DNA of 64,000 bases from Armatimonadota bacterium (GCA_022567555.1 JADFGT010000003.1:1-64000), one strand, 5' to 3'; counted from the stretch's first letter, positions 23,981 to 33,840 are shown. Program-made: numbers and translations. The notes: generated from the letters alone by a model not told the origin.

Positions 23981-24649
23981 ATGAAACTGTCTTGCCCACG
24001 TCCGGTAACCTTGCCCCGCATGGACGAAGGGCGAATCGGTGTTGACGAAAGCGGCAAAGGAGACTACTTCGGCCCCCTGGTCATTGCCGCCTGCTACGTA
24101 GGTCCCGAACACCTCGCCGAACTCGAGGGCGTTCGGGACTCGAAGCGCCTGACCGACGGACGGGCACACCAACTCGCCGCCACCATCCGTAGGACCTGCC
24201 CGCATGCCGTAGTCGCCATCGGGCCGGCCAAGTACAACGAACTGTACGCCAAGATGCGTAACCTGAATCGCCTGCTGGCCTGGGGCCACGCCCGCGCCAT
24301 AGAAAGCGTTCTGGAGCAGCATACGGCTGACCTAATTGTCAGCGATCAGTTCGCCGACGCGGAAACCGTGAAGAAGCGGCTGTTCGAACTGGGACGGCGA
24401 GTGCGCCTCGAATCGCGCGTTCGCGCAGAGCGAGACATCGCCGTGGCCGCCGCATCCGTGCTGGCACGGGCCGAGTTTCTAAGGCGGCTCCATGCCCTGT
24501 CAGGGCGGTGGGAAACTCCTCTGCATAAGGGGGCGGGTCCACCGGTTGTGGAGGCCGGGCGACGCTTCGTCCGACAGCACGGCAGCGAGAAACTCAGCGA
24601 AGTGGCAAAACTGCACTTCAAGACGACCAAAGATGTAATCGGAGGGTGA
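23981..24649 (+). CDS. rnhC: Ribonuclease HIII, short form
   Basis: 222 residues. The signature 'GVDESGKGDYFGPLV' (20-34) is specific to RNase HIII; the other acidic residues of the active site are in 'GVRDSKRL' and 'VSDQFAD'. It hydrolyses the RNA strand of RNA-DNA hybrids. The usual N-terminal TBP-like substrate-binding domain of about 80 residues is absent: the catalytic motif begins almost at the start. The ATG at 24020 (MDEGRIGVDES) is an equally good start. Naming follows the motif; HII-like activity cannot be excluded. Confidence 0.88.
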   Translation: MKLSCPRPVTLPRMDEGRIGVDESGKGDYFGPLVIAACYVGPEHLAELEGVRDSKRLTDGRAHQLAATIRRTCPHAVVAIGPAKYNELYAKMRNLNRLLAWGHARAIESVLEQHTADLIVSDQFADAETVKKRLFELGRRVRLESRVRAERDIAVAAASVLARAEFLRRLHALSGRWETPLHKGAGPPVVEAGRRFVRQHGSEKLSEVAKLHFKTTKDVIGG

Positions 24650-24797
24650 GCGCCGGCCCTCTGATGCACCGGATGGCGCCTCCGGCCCGTCCATGTGTAT
24701 TGTAATGGTTCCCAAAGTGAAGCGCCCGGGCGCATTCGCCGCGCCGGACTCGCAGGTAACATCGAGCGAAGCACCCTATCGAGTTGGAGCTCGCAGA

Positions 24798-25733
24798 ATG
24801 AATCGAGTTGCGCTAAACGCATTCTTCGCCGCATCGGCCGCGCTGTTGGTGACCGGATGTGCGAAGATGACCGCCCTTACGGAAGTGAACGAAGACGGCT
24901 CCTGGACGCGCACGGTGAAGTTCACGGTGGTCAGATCGGGTGATACGCCGATTTCTGGACTGGAAATCGAAGAAATCTTCGAACTTCCAGCCGGTGCGGA
25001 ATGGAAGATCACGAAAGAAGACGCCGGCGATGAAACGATATATACTGCGGTGCGATCCGTTGCGCCCGGTGAAGACGCATTTCAAGACGTTGTCATAAAG
25101 GACAAGAATAAGGTGATTATGGTGAACGAGATTTCGGTGCGGCAGATCGCTCCCGGAAGGCTCGAATACCGCGAAGTTATCCGGTGGAGAGGTAAGACGC
25201 CGGAAGAGATTACTGAACCTGACGCCGAAATCATTCAGGCGATTAAGGAAGCGCTTCCCGAGGGTGTCGGCGCCGATGAGGACATACGCGACGTGGCGCT
25301 CTCGCTCCAGCGAGGCTTTTGGCGTGTGCTGTTCGGGCCCGGCGACCCCATCTTCGGTCAGATGATAATGCATCCCGACCTGGCTGAACGGCGCTTCAAG
25401 CAGCGTATCGGGGTCGAAATGAACAGCGTATTGGAATCGAAATTCGGCGACAATCTGACCGTCGCACAGCGCCGCGATGTCGCCGTTAAAATGATTTCAT
25501 TCGCCAATCTCGATGAAGTGGTGGATGAAGAGAAGTCGGAGGCGGAGAAGTCTGGCCCAGGGGGGGCAAGCGGACTCGTTGCCCTTACATTCGTCGTGAA
25601 ACTTCCCGGCAGAATCGTGGAGACGAACGGCGAAGTGGACAAGCTAACCGGCGAAGTCTTCTGGGGTCTCTATCCGGAAGCCGCCGCCGTCGGTGAAATC
25701 GTCCTGCGTGCGGTGTGCGAAGTCGGCAACTGA
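24798..25733 (+). CDS. Lipoprotein of unknown function
   Basis: 311 residues from the ATG at 24798, chosen because a signal sequence with lipobox follows directly (MNRVALNAFFAASAALLVTGC). The 35 codons upstream in frame are not protein-like. The mature part is strand-rich with acidic patches ('EVNEDGSWTRTVKFTV', 'VVDEEKSEAEKSGPGG') and no cysteines after the first few residues. It ends with a 'NGEVDKLTGEVFWGLYPEAAA' segment. No family could be named. It is anchored to the envelope. Confidence 0.72.
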   Translation: MNRVALNAFFAASAALLVTGCAKMTALTEVNEDGSWTRTVKFTVVRSGDTPISGLEIEEIFELPAGAEWKITKEDAGDETIYTAVRSVAPGEDAFQDVVIKDKNKVIMVNEISVRQIAPGRLEYREVIRWRGKTPEEITEPDAEIIQAIKEALPEGVGADEDIRDVALSLQRGFWRVLFGPGDPIFGQMIMHPDLAERRFKQRIGVEMNSVLESKFGDNLTVAQRRDVAVKMISFANLDEVVDEEKSEAEKSGPGGASGLVALTFVVKLPGRIVETNGEVDKLTGEVFWGLYPEAAAVGEIVLRAVCEVGN

Positions 25734-25764
25734 CCCCTGCGCCCGCACGACGGCCGCGCCGGCA

Positions 25765-26232
25765 TCACTCCAATTCGAGTTCCATGAATACCGCGCCGTC
25801 CATCGGATTGTGCGTATACGGCTCGATCTCCAGAAAACCGAGCGAACGGTACAGAGACCGTGCTTCCTCCATTCTGGACAGCGTGTCCAATCGCATTGTC
25901 TTGTACCCGATTCGGCGCGCTTCTTCGATGACCGCTTGCGCCAGGCGCCGGCCTATTCCCTTGCCGCGGAACTCCAGCCGCGCGTAAAGCCGCTTCATCT
26001 CACAAACGCCTTCAGCGATCCTCCGCAAACCGACGCAACCCGCAATACGCCCCCCTAACACCGCCAGATACAGTCTCCCCGCAGGCGGCGCGTAATTCCC
26101 CGGCAGCGTCCTCAACTCCTCATCAAAGTTCTGAAAGCAGAGGTGAAAGCCAAGCCATTCCACATATTCGACGAACAACTCGCGCACTTGCGAGATCTGT
26201 TCCTCGGAGGCCGCACCGACAATCTGAACCAC
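25765..26232 (-). CDS. GNAT-family N-acetyltransferase
   Basis: 155 residues. The acetyl-CoA pyrophosphate loop is 'RLEFRGKGIGRRLAQAVI' (about 84-101), preceded by the strand 'CEMKRLYA' and followed by 'LDTLSRMEEARSLYRSLGF', the typical GNAT ending. It transfers an acetyl group from acetyl-CoA to an amine whose identity is not visible. Convergent with the lipoprotein gene. ATG at 26232. Confidence 0.9.
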   Translation of the reverse strand: MVQIVGAASEEQISQVRELFVEYVEWLGFHLCFQNFDEELRTLPGNYAPPAGRLYLAVLGGRIAGCVGLRRIAEGVCEMKRLYARLEFRGKGIGRRLAQAVIEEARRIGYKTMRLDTLSRMEEARSLYRSLGFLEIEPYTHNPMDGAVFMELELE

Positions 26233-26378
26233 TACTTACTCTCTTACGTCCCGATCGGTCACCGGTATCCCTCCGGCCTATGATCTTTCACGGTCATGCG
26301 AAGCTGCGAACCCCGCCACATGATCCACCAAGAAATCCCCACACCGTGGCAGGAGCGATAAACGTCAAACGAATAACG

Positions 26379-27494
26379 TCAAACCACCTTCCCCGTCCTG
26401 AACACATCCAGGTCCGGCTCTTCAAACTCAAACGTCGGATACAGCCCTCCACCGAAGTTCAGATCAATTAGCGGCCGAATAATCTGCTCGTTCATCACGC
26501 GCTCGGCCAGGTCGCGCCGAAGGCCCGCCAACTGCATAATCAACACCTGCAAGTGCACCTTTCCCAAAGCGAGCGACCCCACGCGCCGCGAGTCGTCCGT
26601 TGTCAGCGTCTGGCCCAGAATCGCGCGCGCAATCTCCCGATTGTGATAATCAATTGCATCCATGTAGGCCGACCGCGCCTCGCGGCCCCCGTCCAACAAG
26701 CTCACGTCAATGTCGTCCGGGTGGACCACGGCGCTCTGCCGCTGCAGTTTCTCCAATGCGTCCAGCAGCGCTGCCTGCGCGTCCTGCGGAAGCCCCCGCT
26801 TGAACCGGCCGATAACGGTAGGCGAAGCGAACTTCTCAAGGTGCCCGCTCCACTGCTTAATCAGCTCCCGCTTTATGCACCAGTGCCGGTGCGCCGCCCG
26901 CAGGTCCGATTCTCCCGCCGGAGCGCCGTACCGCTGGCTGTGCGCGTAGACCACGAACTTCGAAATGGGTAGATTTCGCTGCTTCTCGCCCGGAACATGC
27001 AGCGTCAAACCCTTGATATTCAGGAACTCGTCTACGTCGAAGCCGAAAAGCGCCGGGTCTTTCGGCTTCACCGCATACAACCGCACCATGCCCGGGAACT
27101 CGCGCTCGTCCGTGACGAACACCTTCTCCAAGATGGCGTACCCCTTGGCGATCGCGTCCATTGCATCGAAAAGCACGCCGGTCGCACTCCCGTTCATCTC
27201 GTTCAACACATACTCGATGAACGCTGACCGCCGCCGCGACTCCGACGATTCATCTGCCGCCTCAATGTGCCACGGCACCGCGAGAGCGCCGAGTTTCTTT
27301 ACGACGACCGCACTCCTAACTAACGGGTCGGTAAGCATCTCATCATAAACGCTGAGGCTCAACCTCTGCCCGAACGCCTGACCCGCCGCACCCGGCCACA
27401 TGAAACTTCCCGTGACGGCGCGCGCTATCGCAGGCGCTTCATCACGCTGCCTCCTCTTTCGTCCGTTCCTGTTTCTGTTGAATAGTCGCAACAT
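26379..27494 (-). CDS. DUF935-family phage portal protein (Mu gp29-like)
   Basis: 371 residues. It follows the DUF935/Mu gp29 portal outline: an early 'DPLVRSAVVVKKLGALAVPWHI' segment, then 'AIAKGYAILEKVF', 'KDPALFGFDVDEFL', 'PISKFVVYAHSQRYGAPAGESDLRAAHRHW' (split in text only) and 'ILGQTLTTDDSRRVGSLALGKVH'. Such proteins form the DNA-entry ring of the capsid. A clear AAGGAGAAGGAAGCA ribosome site precedes the ATG. It lies directly downstream of a broken terminase and no other head, tail or integrase gene is present, so this is a prophage remnant or a reused packaging pair. It is slightly shorter than phage homologues. Confidence 0.85.
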   Translation of the reverse strand: MLRLFNRNRNGRKRRQRDEAPAIARAVTGSFMWPGAAGQAFGQRLSLSVYDEMLTDPLVRSAVVVKKLGALAVPWHIEAADESSESRRRSAFIEYVLNEMNGSATGVLFDAMDAIAKGYAILEKVFVTDEREFPGMVRLYAVKPKDPALFGFDVDEFLNIKGLTLHVPGEKQRNLPISKFVVYAHSQRYGAPAGESDLRAAHRHWCIKRELIKQWSGHLEKFASPTVIGRFKRGLPQDAQAALLDALEKLQRQSAVVHPDDIDVSLLDGGREARSAYMDAIDYHNREIARAILGQTLTTDDSRRVGSLALGKVHLQVLIMQLAGLRRDLAERVMNEQIIRPLIDLNFGGGLYPTFEFEEPDLDVFRTGKVV

Positions 27495-27526
27495 TGCTTC
27501 CTTCTCCTTCGCTCTCGTCCGTCATC

Positions 27527-28183
27527 TTATGCGCGGGGCCGCGAAATAATGCCGACACCTCTCCCGTGCGGCAAACCACGACACGCCATCGCGAGAGCGC
27601 ACACCAGATCGTCATGAAAACCAGCCGACGCTGCATAACGAATCCCGCTGCTTTCGTCTGCACTTCCCTCATAGTGCTCCAGTTCGCGCAACAGCATCAC
27701 GTCGGAGGGAAGCCGCAAGCGGCCTCTTTCCAACACCCAGACCAGCCGCTCAATCAGTTCCACCTTCGACTTGCGCGTGCACAGAAAACCCTCGACCGGA
27801 ACACCCGGCAGCGAATCACGCAGTTCATCCGTGACAGGGTCTCCGACCCCTGTCGCGTCGCAAATCAGGCGAGAAGTGTTGAGACTTTCAGCGCAAACCT
27901 TCACTTTACTTATGACCTCTGCCCACCGCAGGCCGCTCCACCGGTCCGTGTGAATAACCTCGGAACGCTCCCGCGTGCCTCGCACGGCCACGACCGCGGT
28001 GTAGTCGCAATAGCGCGCCCAGTCCACGCCCAACACAACCTGGCCGTTCGCAACCGCCGGCGCGGCAAGCGCAGCGTCCAACGCGTCCGCGCTGAAAACG
28101 GACGCAGAAGCATCCAGGAACTCCGCAAAATATTCGGTGCGGTAAGCGCGATCCGTTAAGATTTCACGCTGGATTCCAAGATA
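27527..28183 (-). pseudogene. Terminase large subunit, C-terminal nuclease part after an amber stop
   Basis: Same frame as the N-terminal part, starting right after a TAG at 28184-28186. The first 34 codons read YLGIQREILTDRAYRTEYFA and on into the RNase H-like nuclease: 'GVDWARYCDYTAV' (first Asp), 'CDATGVGDPVTDEL' (second) and 'FHDDLVCALAMA' (final Asp). No ATG exists; a TTG at 28081 opens the shorter frame. Since the protein family runs straight through this point, the stop is a nonsense mutation, a sequencing error or a suppressed codon. The nuclease residues are intact, so the break is recent. Confidence 0.8.
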
Positions 28184-28795
28184 CTATTTGCTGACCAGCG
28201 GGTTCTCGATACTGGGCGAACGACGGCTCCAAAAACCGTGCTCCTTACTTTCGCCCATCCGGAAGAAGCGATAAAAGTGGTTGCGGCCCCGAGGTGTACT
28301 GATGAGCGTCATGCGGCCATTGCTCGCCGCAAGCATCGGCATCGCAACCTCCGTAATCAGAGATTCCGGAACAAACGCCGCTTCATCAATCAGCACATGG
28401 TCGGCGCCCCGTCCTCGCAGGTTTTTCGCTTCATGCCCGGACCGCGCGTCCAAAACGTGAATGATCGCCGCCTTCTTGACGCCTCCTTCGTGCACACGGA
28501 TTATGGGATGGGGTGTTGTGACGGCTGTGAACGCCACACCGGCTGTTGCCAGCATCCACTTCATGCGCTCGAACACAATTCGCACCTGCGCCAACGTCGG
28601 CGCGATGGCCAACTGCCGGCTGGTGGCCCGCGTCGTTATCCGGTGCGTCATCTCGGCCGCGGCGGCGTCGGTCTTGCCCCACCGCCGCCCGCAGGCCAAC
28701 ACGCGGAACCGGGCCTGGCAGCGCAAGTAAGCGCGCTGGCCCTCGTGCGGCGTCCAACCAGCCTTTCTCAGCCTCTTGACGAAGTCATCGGCCAT
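28184..28795 (-). CDS. Terminase large subunit, N-terminal ATPase part
   Basis: 203 residues. The packaging ATPase motifs are Walker A-like 'ACGRRWGKTDAAAAEM' (about 34-49) and Walker B with catalytic Glu 'HVLIDEAAFVPE' (about 133-144), with the coupling motif 'TLISTPRGRNHFYRFF'. It is the motor that packages phage DNA into the portal. The frame stops at a TAG after 'SIENPLVSK' but continues in the same frame into the nuclease domain (27527-28183). TAG ends other genes here normally, so this is not a recoded genome. Next to the DUF935 portal gene. Confidence 0.88.
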   Translation of the reverse strand: MADDFVKRLRKAGWTPHEGQRAYLRCQARFRVLACGRRWGKTDAAAAEMTHRITTRATSRQLAIAPTLAQVRIVFERMKWMLATAGVAFTAVTTPHPIIRVHEGGVKKAAIIHVLDARSGHEAKNLRGRGADHVLIDEAAFVPESLITEVAMPMLAASNGRMTLISTPRGRNHFYRFFRMGESKEHGFWSRRSPSIENPLVSK

Positions 28796-28849
28796 CCGAG
28801 AGTTCGGGCGGCGCCGAGCGCAGAGTCAACCAGGTTCACCCGAAGCCGC

Positions 28850-31591
28850 TCACCGTCTGGCCGCAACCGCCGGCTCCGTGTCCCTGCCGAACCGGCTGTA
28901 AAGCCACGATATCCCGATGAGCGCAAGCCCAAGACCGCCGACCGAGAGAACTCGATAGAGGGTGACCAAGAAACTCAGGTCGAACACGAAGACCTTCACC
29001 ACGGTAATCCCCATCAGCCCCAGCGCGAGCAGTCGCAGCGGCCGGTACTTCCGCATGGTCCCGATAACCAGCATTGCAACTCCGCAGATCGTCCACACCA
29101 ATGAGACTCCCATCTGCGCTGCGCGATCCCAGTGGTCGCCGAACGCGTCGCCATAAAACCGGAAAGTCTCATACGTCTCCTGCGTCAGACCCCAAATGAA
29201 CACGATGCCCGCGACGAGGCCAAGGCTCTTCGCAAACGACGTTTCCGCAACGGACAACTCTTCGCCGCGTCTGACCGCCACGGCCGCTCCAAACGCCAGC
29301 ATGCCGATCACCGTTGCGAACGCAAGGAAACGCACGCTAATGAACGGAATCCAGCCGCCGAACTCAACCGAGACGAGCGAACTTATCAAGAGCATGAACA
29401 AACCTATGCCGCCCACGATATAGCCCGCCACGCGAAGGCCGGTGTTCACCCAAGCCAGCCCAATCAAGAAAAGGGCGCAGGCGTAAACGGCCCAGAACGT
29501 GGCGATGACGAAAAACGCGGCGACCTCCCAAGCCCCCGCTACGGGGAAACCCCATGACCTGAAGCCAAAGAAGATCTCGAACGAAACCGCCAGAAGCACG
29601 AAAATCCCCAAAACGATCGGCGCACCGGCGGCGGCGTCCGATTCCGACCGGTCCAACCGTTCCTTTTCGCGCGACAGCATCCACGCGAATGCCGCCAAAG
29701 AAAACGCAACGACCAGATAAGATGCCGACCGCAGGTTCCAGAACGGACTCCAATCCGCAGGCGGGAGGAACAGACTCCCGGACAGGGGCAGAACGGCCGC
29801 AACGGTGGCGACGATAATCGCACAGAATCGAACGATGAGATGCCCGAGGGCGAGTCCCGCCATGAACGTCAGCAACGAATAGACCGCCAGAAAAGCGCAG
29901 GCGGAGAACAGCGCCGCCGACTGCCATGTGCCCGCGCTCGGCAGTTGCGACCATTCGAAACCCCTGAAGGTCTCCTGCGTAATCAGCCAGCCGCCCGCGA
30001 GCACGGTGAAGACCGCGTACGCGGGCGAGAGGTCATCCTGCGGCCGCGCTTCGCCGCCCGCCCCGGTCTCCGATTTGCCGTTCCGTGTGAATACCGCCAT
30101 CAACCCGCCGCCGGCCACCGCAATCAGAAGCGGAAGGGCGCGCTCGTTCAGAAACAGTGTTTGCCTCTCCGGCTCGACCGCAACCATGGTAAGCATCAAA
30201 GCAAAAAGAGATAATCCCCAAACGATTTGGCCGGCGCGCTGCAAGAGAGCGCTGCTCATTCGATAGCCCAGCAAAACAAGAATCGCCGCCTCAGCGCTCC
30301 ATGCAATAGCGATCAGTTCCTGTTCGAGTTGAATAGGGATGACGAGCGTTATGAACAGCAGCCCGAGTCCGGCGGCGCTCCACCGCAACAGCCGGTTCTG
30401 CGGCGCCAATTCATTTGTCGCATAACAGAACAGCGCAAAGAACAGGGCCGTCGAGGCCGGGAAGACGCCCTGGTAGTCGCCCAATCCACCCGCGACAATC
30501 GCGTAGCCCGCAAGACCATAGATGAGCGAGCTCGCAAACAGGAGCACGAGGTCTTCCGGCTTCGTCTCCTCTTTATGCAGAAGGCTATAAAACGTGGAGG
30601 CTCCCAAGAAAAGCAGAAAGTAGACCGTTACAAACCAGAACACCGGCCAGCGTAGACTCTCCGAATAGGAATCGAAACTCCAGCTCAATACGAGCACGCC
30701 GGTTGCGATGAAACTCAGCCACGTGATCTCCCGCCACCGCTTGAACAAAGACACGGCCAGAATGCCGGCGTTCAGCACCGCAACATAGGTTAGAAACGGC
30801 ACCGCTTTCGACGCGCCTTCCCCCGCGCTGTCCAACAGCACCGGAGTCAGAAAACCGCCCAAGGTCGCGAGCGCAATCCGTGAGACGGTGTCATACCGCA
30901 CCGACAGCATCACCCCGAATGCCGTAACGGCGCCCATCAGTGCAAATGCCATGTAAAACGGCAGAATCTCATACTGCTGATAGCCCGCCCACGTGCTCAG
31001 ATACAGAATCGCCAGCCCGCCGCCGGTCAAACCTTCGCCGAACCATTGCGCAGTGCGGCCACGAGCGAAGGCCCCGGCGCCGACGAACGACAGCCCAAAA
31101 CCAAAGCCGGCGGCGAGCCGGCCGGCGGGGCTCAGGTATTGCCAGGCGTAAGATAGGAAGAACGCGACGGCCAGAAAAACCGCGAAGGCGCCGACCCACA
31201 GCGCCCACTTTCCGCCGACTACCGCCTCCCAGTCAACGGCCGGCCGCGAAGGCGGCGGACCGCCGGGAGGCTCCGGCTCCGTGGGCGGCTGAGGCGGGCC
31301 GGGCGGGGCAACGAGCGACGGCCTCGGCGCCGTTGCCGGCGGCTGAGGGACGGACGGCGCCCGGGGGGTCCCCTCGCGCGCCTCCTCGATCTCGCGCTGA
31401 AGGCGCCTCAGCGCCTCCGCCGACGGAGCCGGCTCCGAAACGAGCGGAGGCGAGCCGGGCTCGACCACGCCGGGAGCCGCAGCTTCGAGCCGCTCCTCCA
31501 TGCGCCACATGCGCTCGATCAGTTCTTCCAACCGGCGCTCAATCCGTTCGAGCTTCTCGCCCGAGGAGCCCTCGGAGTTCTGTTCCGCCAT
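28850..31591 (-). CDS. DUF2339 multi-pass membrane protein
   Basis: 913 residues from the ATG at 31591 (MAEQNSEGSSGEKLERIERR), preferred because AGGGAGGG lies before it. Residues 8-40 form a charged helix (coiled coil), 45-125 a Pro-rich linker, and the rest has more than twenty hydrophobic helices, opening with 'VVGGKWALWVGAFAVFLAVA' which is the DUF2339 hallmark. The function is unknown; the family is widespread and large. It lies upstream of the phage packaging remnant on the same strand, with 54 bases between, but is unlikely to be related to it. Confidence 0.9.
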   Translation of the reverse strand: MAEQNSEGSSGEKLERIERRLEELIERMWRMEERLEAAAPGVVEPGSPPLVSEPAPSAEALRRLQREIEEAREGTPRAPSVPQPPATAPRPSLVAPPGPPQPPTEPEPPGGPPPSRPAVDWEAVVGGKWALWVGAFAVFLAVAFFLSYAWQYLSPAGRLAAGFGFGLSFVGAGAFARGRTAQWFGEGLTGGGLAILYLSTWAGYQQYEILPFYMAFALMGAVTAFGVMLSVRYDTVSRIALATLGGFLTPVLLDSAGEGASKAVPFLTYVAVLNAGILAVSLFKRWREITWLSFIATGVLVLSWSFDSYSESLRWPVFWFVTVYFLLFLGASTFYSLLHKEETKPEDLVLLFASSLIYGLAGYAIVAGGLGDYQGVFPASTALFFALFCYATNELAPQNRLLRWSAAGLGLLFITLVIPIQLEQELIAIAWSAEAAILVLLGYRMSSALLQRAGQIVWGLSLFALMLTMVAVEPERQTLFLNERALPLLIAVAGGGLMAVFTRNGKSETGAGGEARPQDDLSPAYAVFTVLAGGWLITQETFRGFEWSQLPSAGTWQSAALFSACAFLAVYSLLTFMAGLALGHLIVRFCAIIVATVAAVLPLSGSLFLPPADWSPFWNLRSASYLVVAFSLAAFAWMLSREKERLDRSESDAAAGAPIVLGIFVLLAVSFEIFFGFRSWGFPVAGAWEVAAFFVIATFWAVYACALFLIGLAWVNTGLRVAGYIVGGIGLFMLLISSLVSVEFGGWIPFISVRFLAFATVIGMLAFGAAVAVRRGEELSVAETSFAKSLGLVAGIVFIWGLTQETYETFRFYGDAFGDHWDRAAQMGVSLVWTICGVAMLVIGTMRKYRPLRLLALGLMGITVVKVFVFDLSFLVTLYRVLSVGGLGLALIGISWLYSRFGRDTEPAVAARR

Positions 31592-31710
31592 CTCTGCACC
31601 CTCCCTCGCGGACAACCCGTATAAACGGCCTATTCTAGTCCCAAACGGTCCGGCCCGCGCCGGGAATCTCGATCAAAGCACTCCTCGAGCCGTAACCCCA
31701 AACGTCTGGA

Positions 31711-33558
31711 TCACGGTCTGTCGTTGTAGAACTTCCAGATCGTCCTGAAGTCCCGTGTCAGCTCCTGCTGCGTCAAACTCGCGCGGATCATCTCGACCGG
31801 GATCGAGTTCTCCTTCAGAACCGCGTCGTGGAACTCGCGGTTCGTCATTTTCCCCGACCCGACAAGTTCTTTGTGAAGCGCACGAAGTTGCAGTCCGCCG
31901 AGCATGTAAGCGCACTGATACAGCGGACTGTAGCCGCCGCCGACCCAGCGTCGAACCTCCGCCGTCGCTCCGTCCCGTTCATGGCCGCCTCGGTCAACGA
32001 GGAAATCTATCATCTCCTCAACCTCCATCTTCTCCAAATGAAAACTGAGGGATAGGATAATGCGCGAACAGCGATGCATGCGCCAGAACAGCATCCCGAT
32101 TCGGTTCTCCGGTGTCTGCTGGAAGTCCAGGTCCCACAACAGCATTTCCCAATACAGCGCCCAACCTTCGCCGAGAAAAGGCGTGCTGAAGATGCGCCGG
32201 TGCGTGCGATATCGCTGCGCCATGAACCCTTGCAGGTGATGTCCGGGGATGAGTTCATGCTGCACGGTCGCGCGTGAGAAATGAATGTTGTTGCCGCGCA
32301 TGCTCATGAGTTTCTGCTCGTGAGACATTTCGCCGGTCGGGAACGAGACGTTTATCTTCTGCCCGCTGTATGAGAAGTACGGGTTGACCAACTGGCGCCG
32401 GAGCGGCATCATCTCAATCCGCCACGTCTCGCGGCACAGTTCGGGGATCGTCACGAGGTCGTGCTCATCGAGGAACTGAATCGCTTCGCGGGCCTGGTCC
32501 CGCACAAGATCGTCCTGCTTGCCGGGCTCCACGTGCAGCGACTTGACATATTCGAGCGCCTTGTGCCAGTCGTCGCCGTATCCAAGTTCGCGAGAAGCGC
32601 GCAGCATCTCCGCATCGCACCACGCGAACTCGCGGTTTGCTATCTCAACCAGTTCCTCCGGCGTGTACGGGATCATTTCATGGACCAGGTCGCTCAGCAA
32701 CGCCTCGCGCCCAATGGGGTCTCCAATAATAGGCTCTTCACCATCCTGCCTCACACCCACAACGCGCTCGCGAACGAAAGAAGCGTATTCCTGAAGGGCC
32801 CTGTCCACTTTCTTGTATGGCGCATCCACCCACCATGTGAACATGGGATCGTAACCGCTGTAAAAGGTGAACCAGTGCTCCAGCGTGCTTCGCAGACCGC
32901 GGATCGCGCCGGCGGCGCGGTTCGCCACCGTTCTCTTCACCTCGATGCCGCCGCCGGATTTGAGGCCTTCCTCGATACTCGCCCGCGCCTGTTCGATCTC
33001 CTTGTCAAGGCGCTCCAGCCGCTCAGCGGTTTCGATGGGCTCGATCGGCTCCATTCGACGGCGGTCCTCCTCGAGTGCGATGATCGTCCCCGAGAACGGC
33101 AGAAGCACCCTCATCTCCGCGATGTTCCTCTCTTCGCGGGCTATTCGCCGCAGCTCATACTCAAGTTCGTTCTTGAACAGCAGATAGTCAACGCGGCCGT
33201 CCTGGCCCATCGCGTCGAAATCAACGGCGTCCAACCTCTCTATCCATTCGGTGAACAACCGCTTCATGCGGCTCTGCCGAATCGGCGACAACGATACGTC
33301 GTAAAACCTCCCAAGCCCCGCCCGGTCAGTCGCATAGCGCTCGATGGTGCGCCGCATTTCGCTGAACGACTGATCATCCGGGGCGTCGAACCGACGGCCT
33401 GCCTGTGCGCCCTCGAAGTTGGGTGTTACGGCAAGCCGTGAACGCAAACCACCGTCGAGAACGGCGAAACCGTGAGGTTCCTCCGCCCCCTGAGGCTGGC
33501 CGAAACCCGCGGCCGAAAGAAACAATGTACTAAGAAAAAGACCCGGACTCACCATCAC
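31711..33558 (-). CDS. DUF885-family secreted metalloprotein
   Basis: 615 residues with a signal peptide (MMVSPGLFLSTLFLSAAGFG). The DUF885 zinc site is visible as 'VQHELIPGHHLQGF' (HExxxGHH-like) with the downstream 'FLGEGWALYWEML' Glu. The family relates to thermolysin-like and PF05960 peptidases; several members are carboxypeptidase-like, but activity is generally unproven. An HxH-like 'YYHFSRATVQHE' environment and an N-terminal helical domain are present. The gene stands alone between DUF2339 and the PEP-CTERM gene and ends in a good 'ACTTCCTCCC' ribosome site read on the minus strand. Confidence 0.9.
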   Translation of the reverse strand: MMVSPGLFLSTLFLSAAGFGQPQGAEEPHGFAVLDGGLRSRLAVTPNFEGAQAGRRFDAPDDQSFSEMRRTIERYATDRAGLGRFYDVSLSPIRQSRMKRLFTEWIERLDAVDFDAMGQDGRVDYLLFKNELEYELRRIAREERNIAEMRVLLPFSGTIIALEEDRRRMEPIEPIETAERLERLDKEIEQARASIEEGLKSGGGIEVKRTVANRAAGAIRGLRSTLEHWFTFYSGYDPMFTWWVDAPYKKVDRALQEYASFVRERVVGVRQDGEEPIIGDPIGREALLSDLVHEMIPYTPEELVEIANREFAWCDAEMLRASRELGYGDDWHKALEYVKSLHVEPGKQDDLVRDQAREAIQFLDEHDLVTIPELCRETWRIEMMPLRRQLVNPYFSYSGQKINVSFPTGEMSHEQKLMSMRGNNIHFSRATVQHELIPGHHLQGFMAQRYRTHRRIFSTPFLGEGWALYWEMLLWDLDFQQTPENRIGMLFWRMHRCSRIILSLSFHLEKMEVEEMIDFLVDRGGHERDGATAEVRRWVGGGYSPLYQCAYMLGGLQLRALHKELVGSGKMTNREFHDAVLKENSIPVEMIRASLTQQELTRDFRTIWKFYNDRP

Positions 33559-33575
33559 ACTTCCTCCCTACGCGT

Positions 33576-33840
33576 TCATGGAATGCGTCGCTGTTGAGGC
33601 AGTATCCTACCCGGCGGCCCAGCGACTCGCACCTCGAGGTACCCAGGCTTAAAGAACTCATCTCCCGACACAAAGTCTACGGACACCCACTCGCATCCTG
33701 CCGCCCTCTTCCACCTGCAAGACCAGACACTGACACAGCAGAAACACCTGCCCTGTGGGATCGCTCTGGTCAATCACAAACTCGTGCCGGCTGGCGATGT
33801 ACGCCGCAACGGACACCTCAGAGATGACGGCGGCAATGCC
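33576..33840 (-). pseudogene. Possible frameshifted remnant in the gap before the PEP-CTERM gene
   Basis: Two minus-strand frames join sensibly: 'EVSVAAYIASRHEFVIDQSD' and 'GQVFLLCQCLVLQVEEGG' in one frame and 'CEWVSVDFVSGDEFFKPGYL' then 'EVRVAGPPGRILPQ' in another, as if one base was lost near 33700. No family was recognised. The rest of the 33559-34107 gap has nothing that I can support. Confidence 0.25.

Noticed and set aside
27442-27525. 27-codon frame between terminase and portal
   Set aside because: Too short, overlaps the portal start by about 50 bases and matches nothing known.
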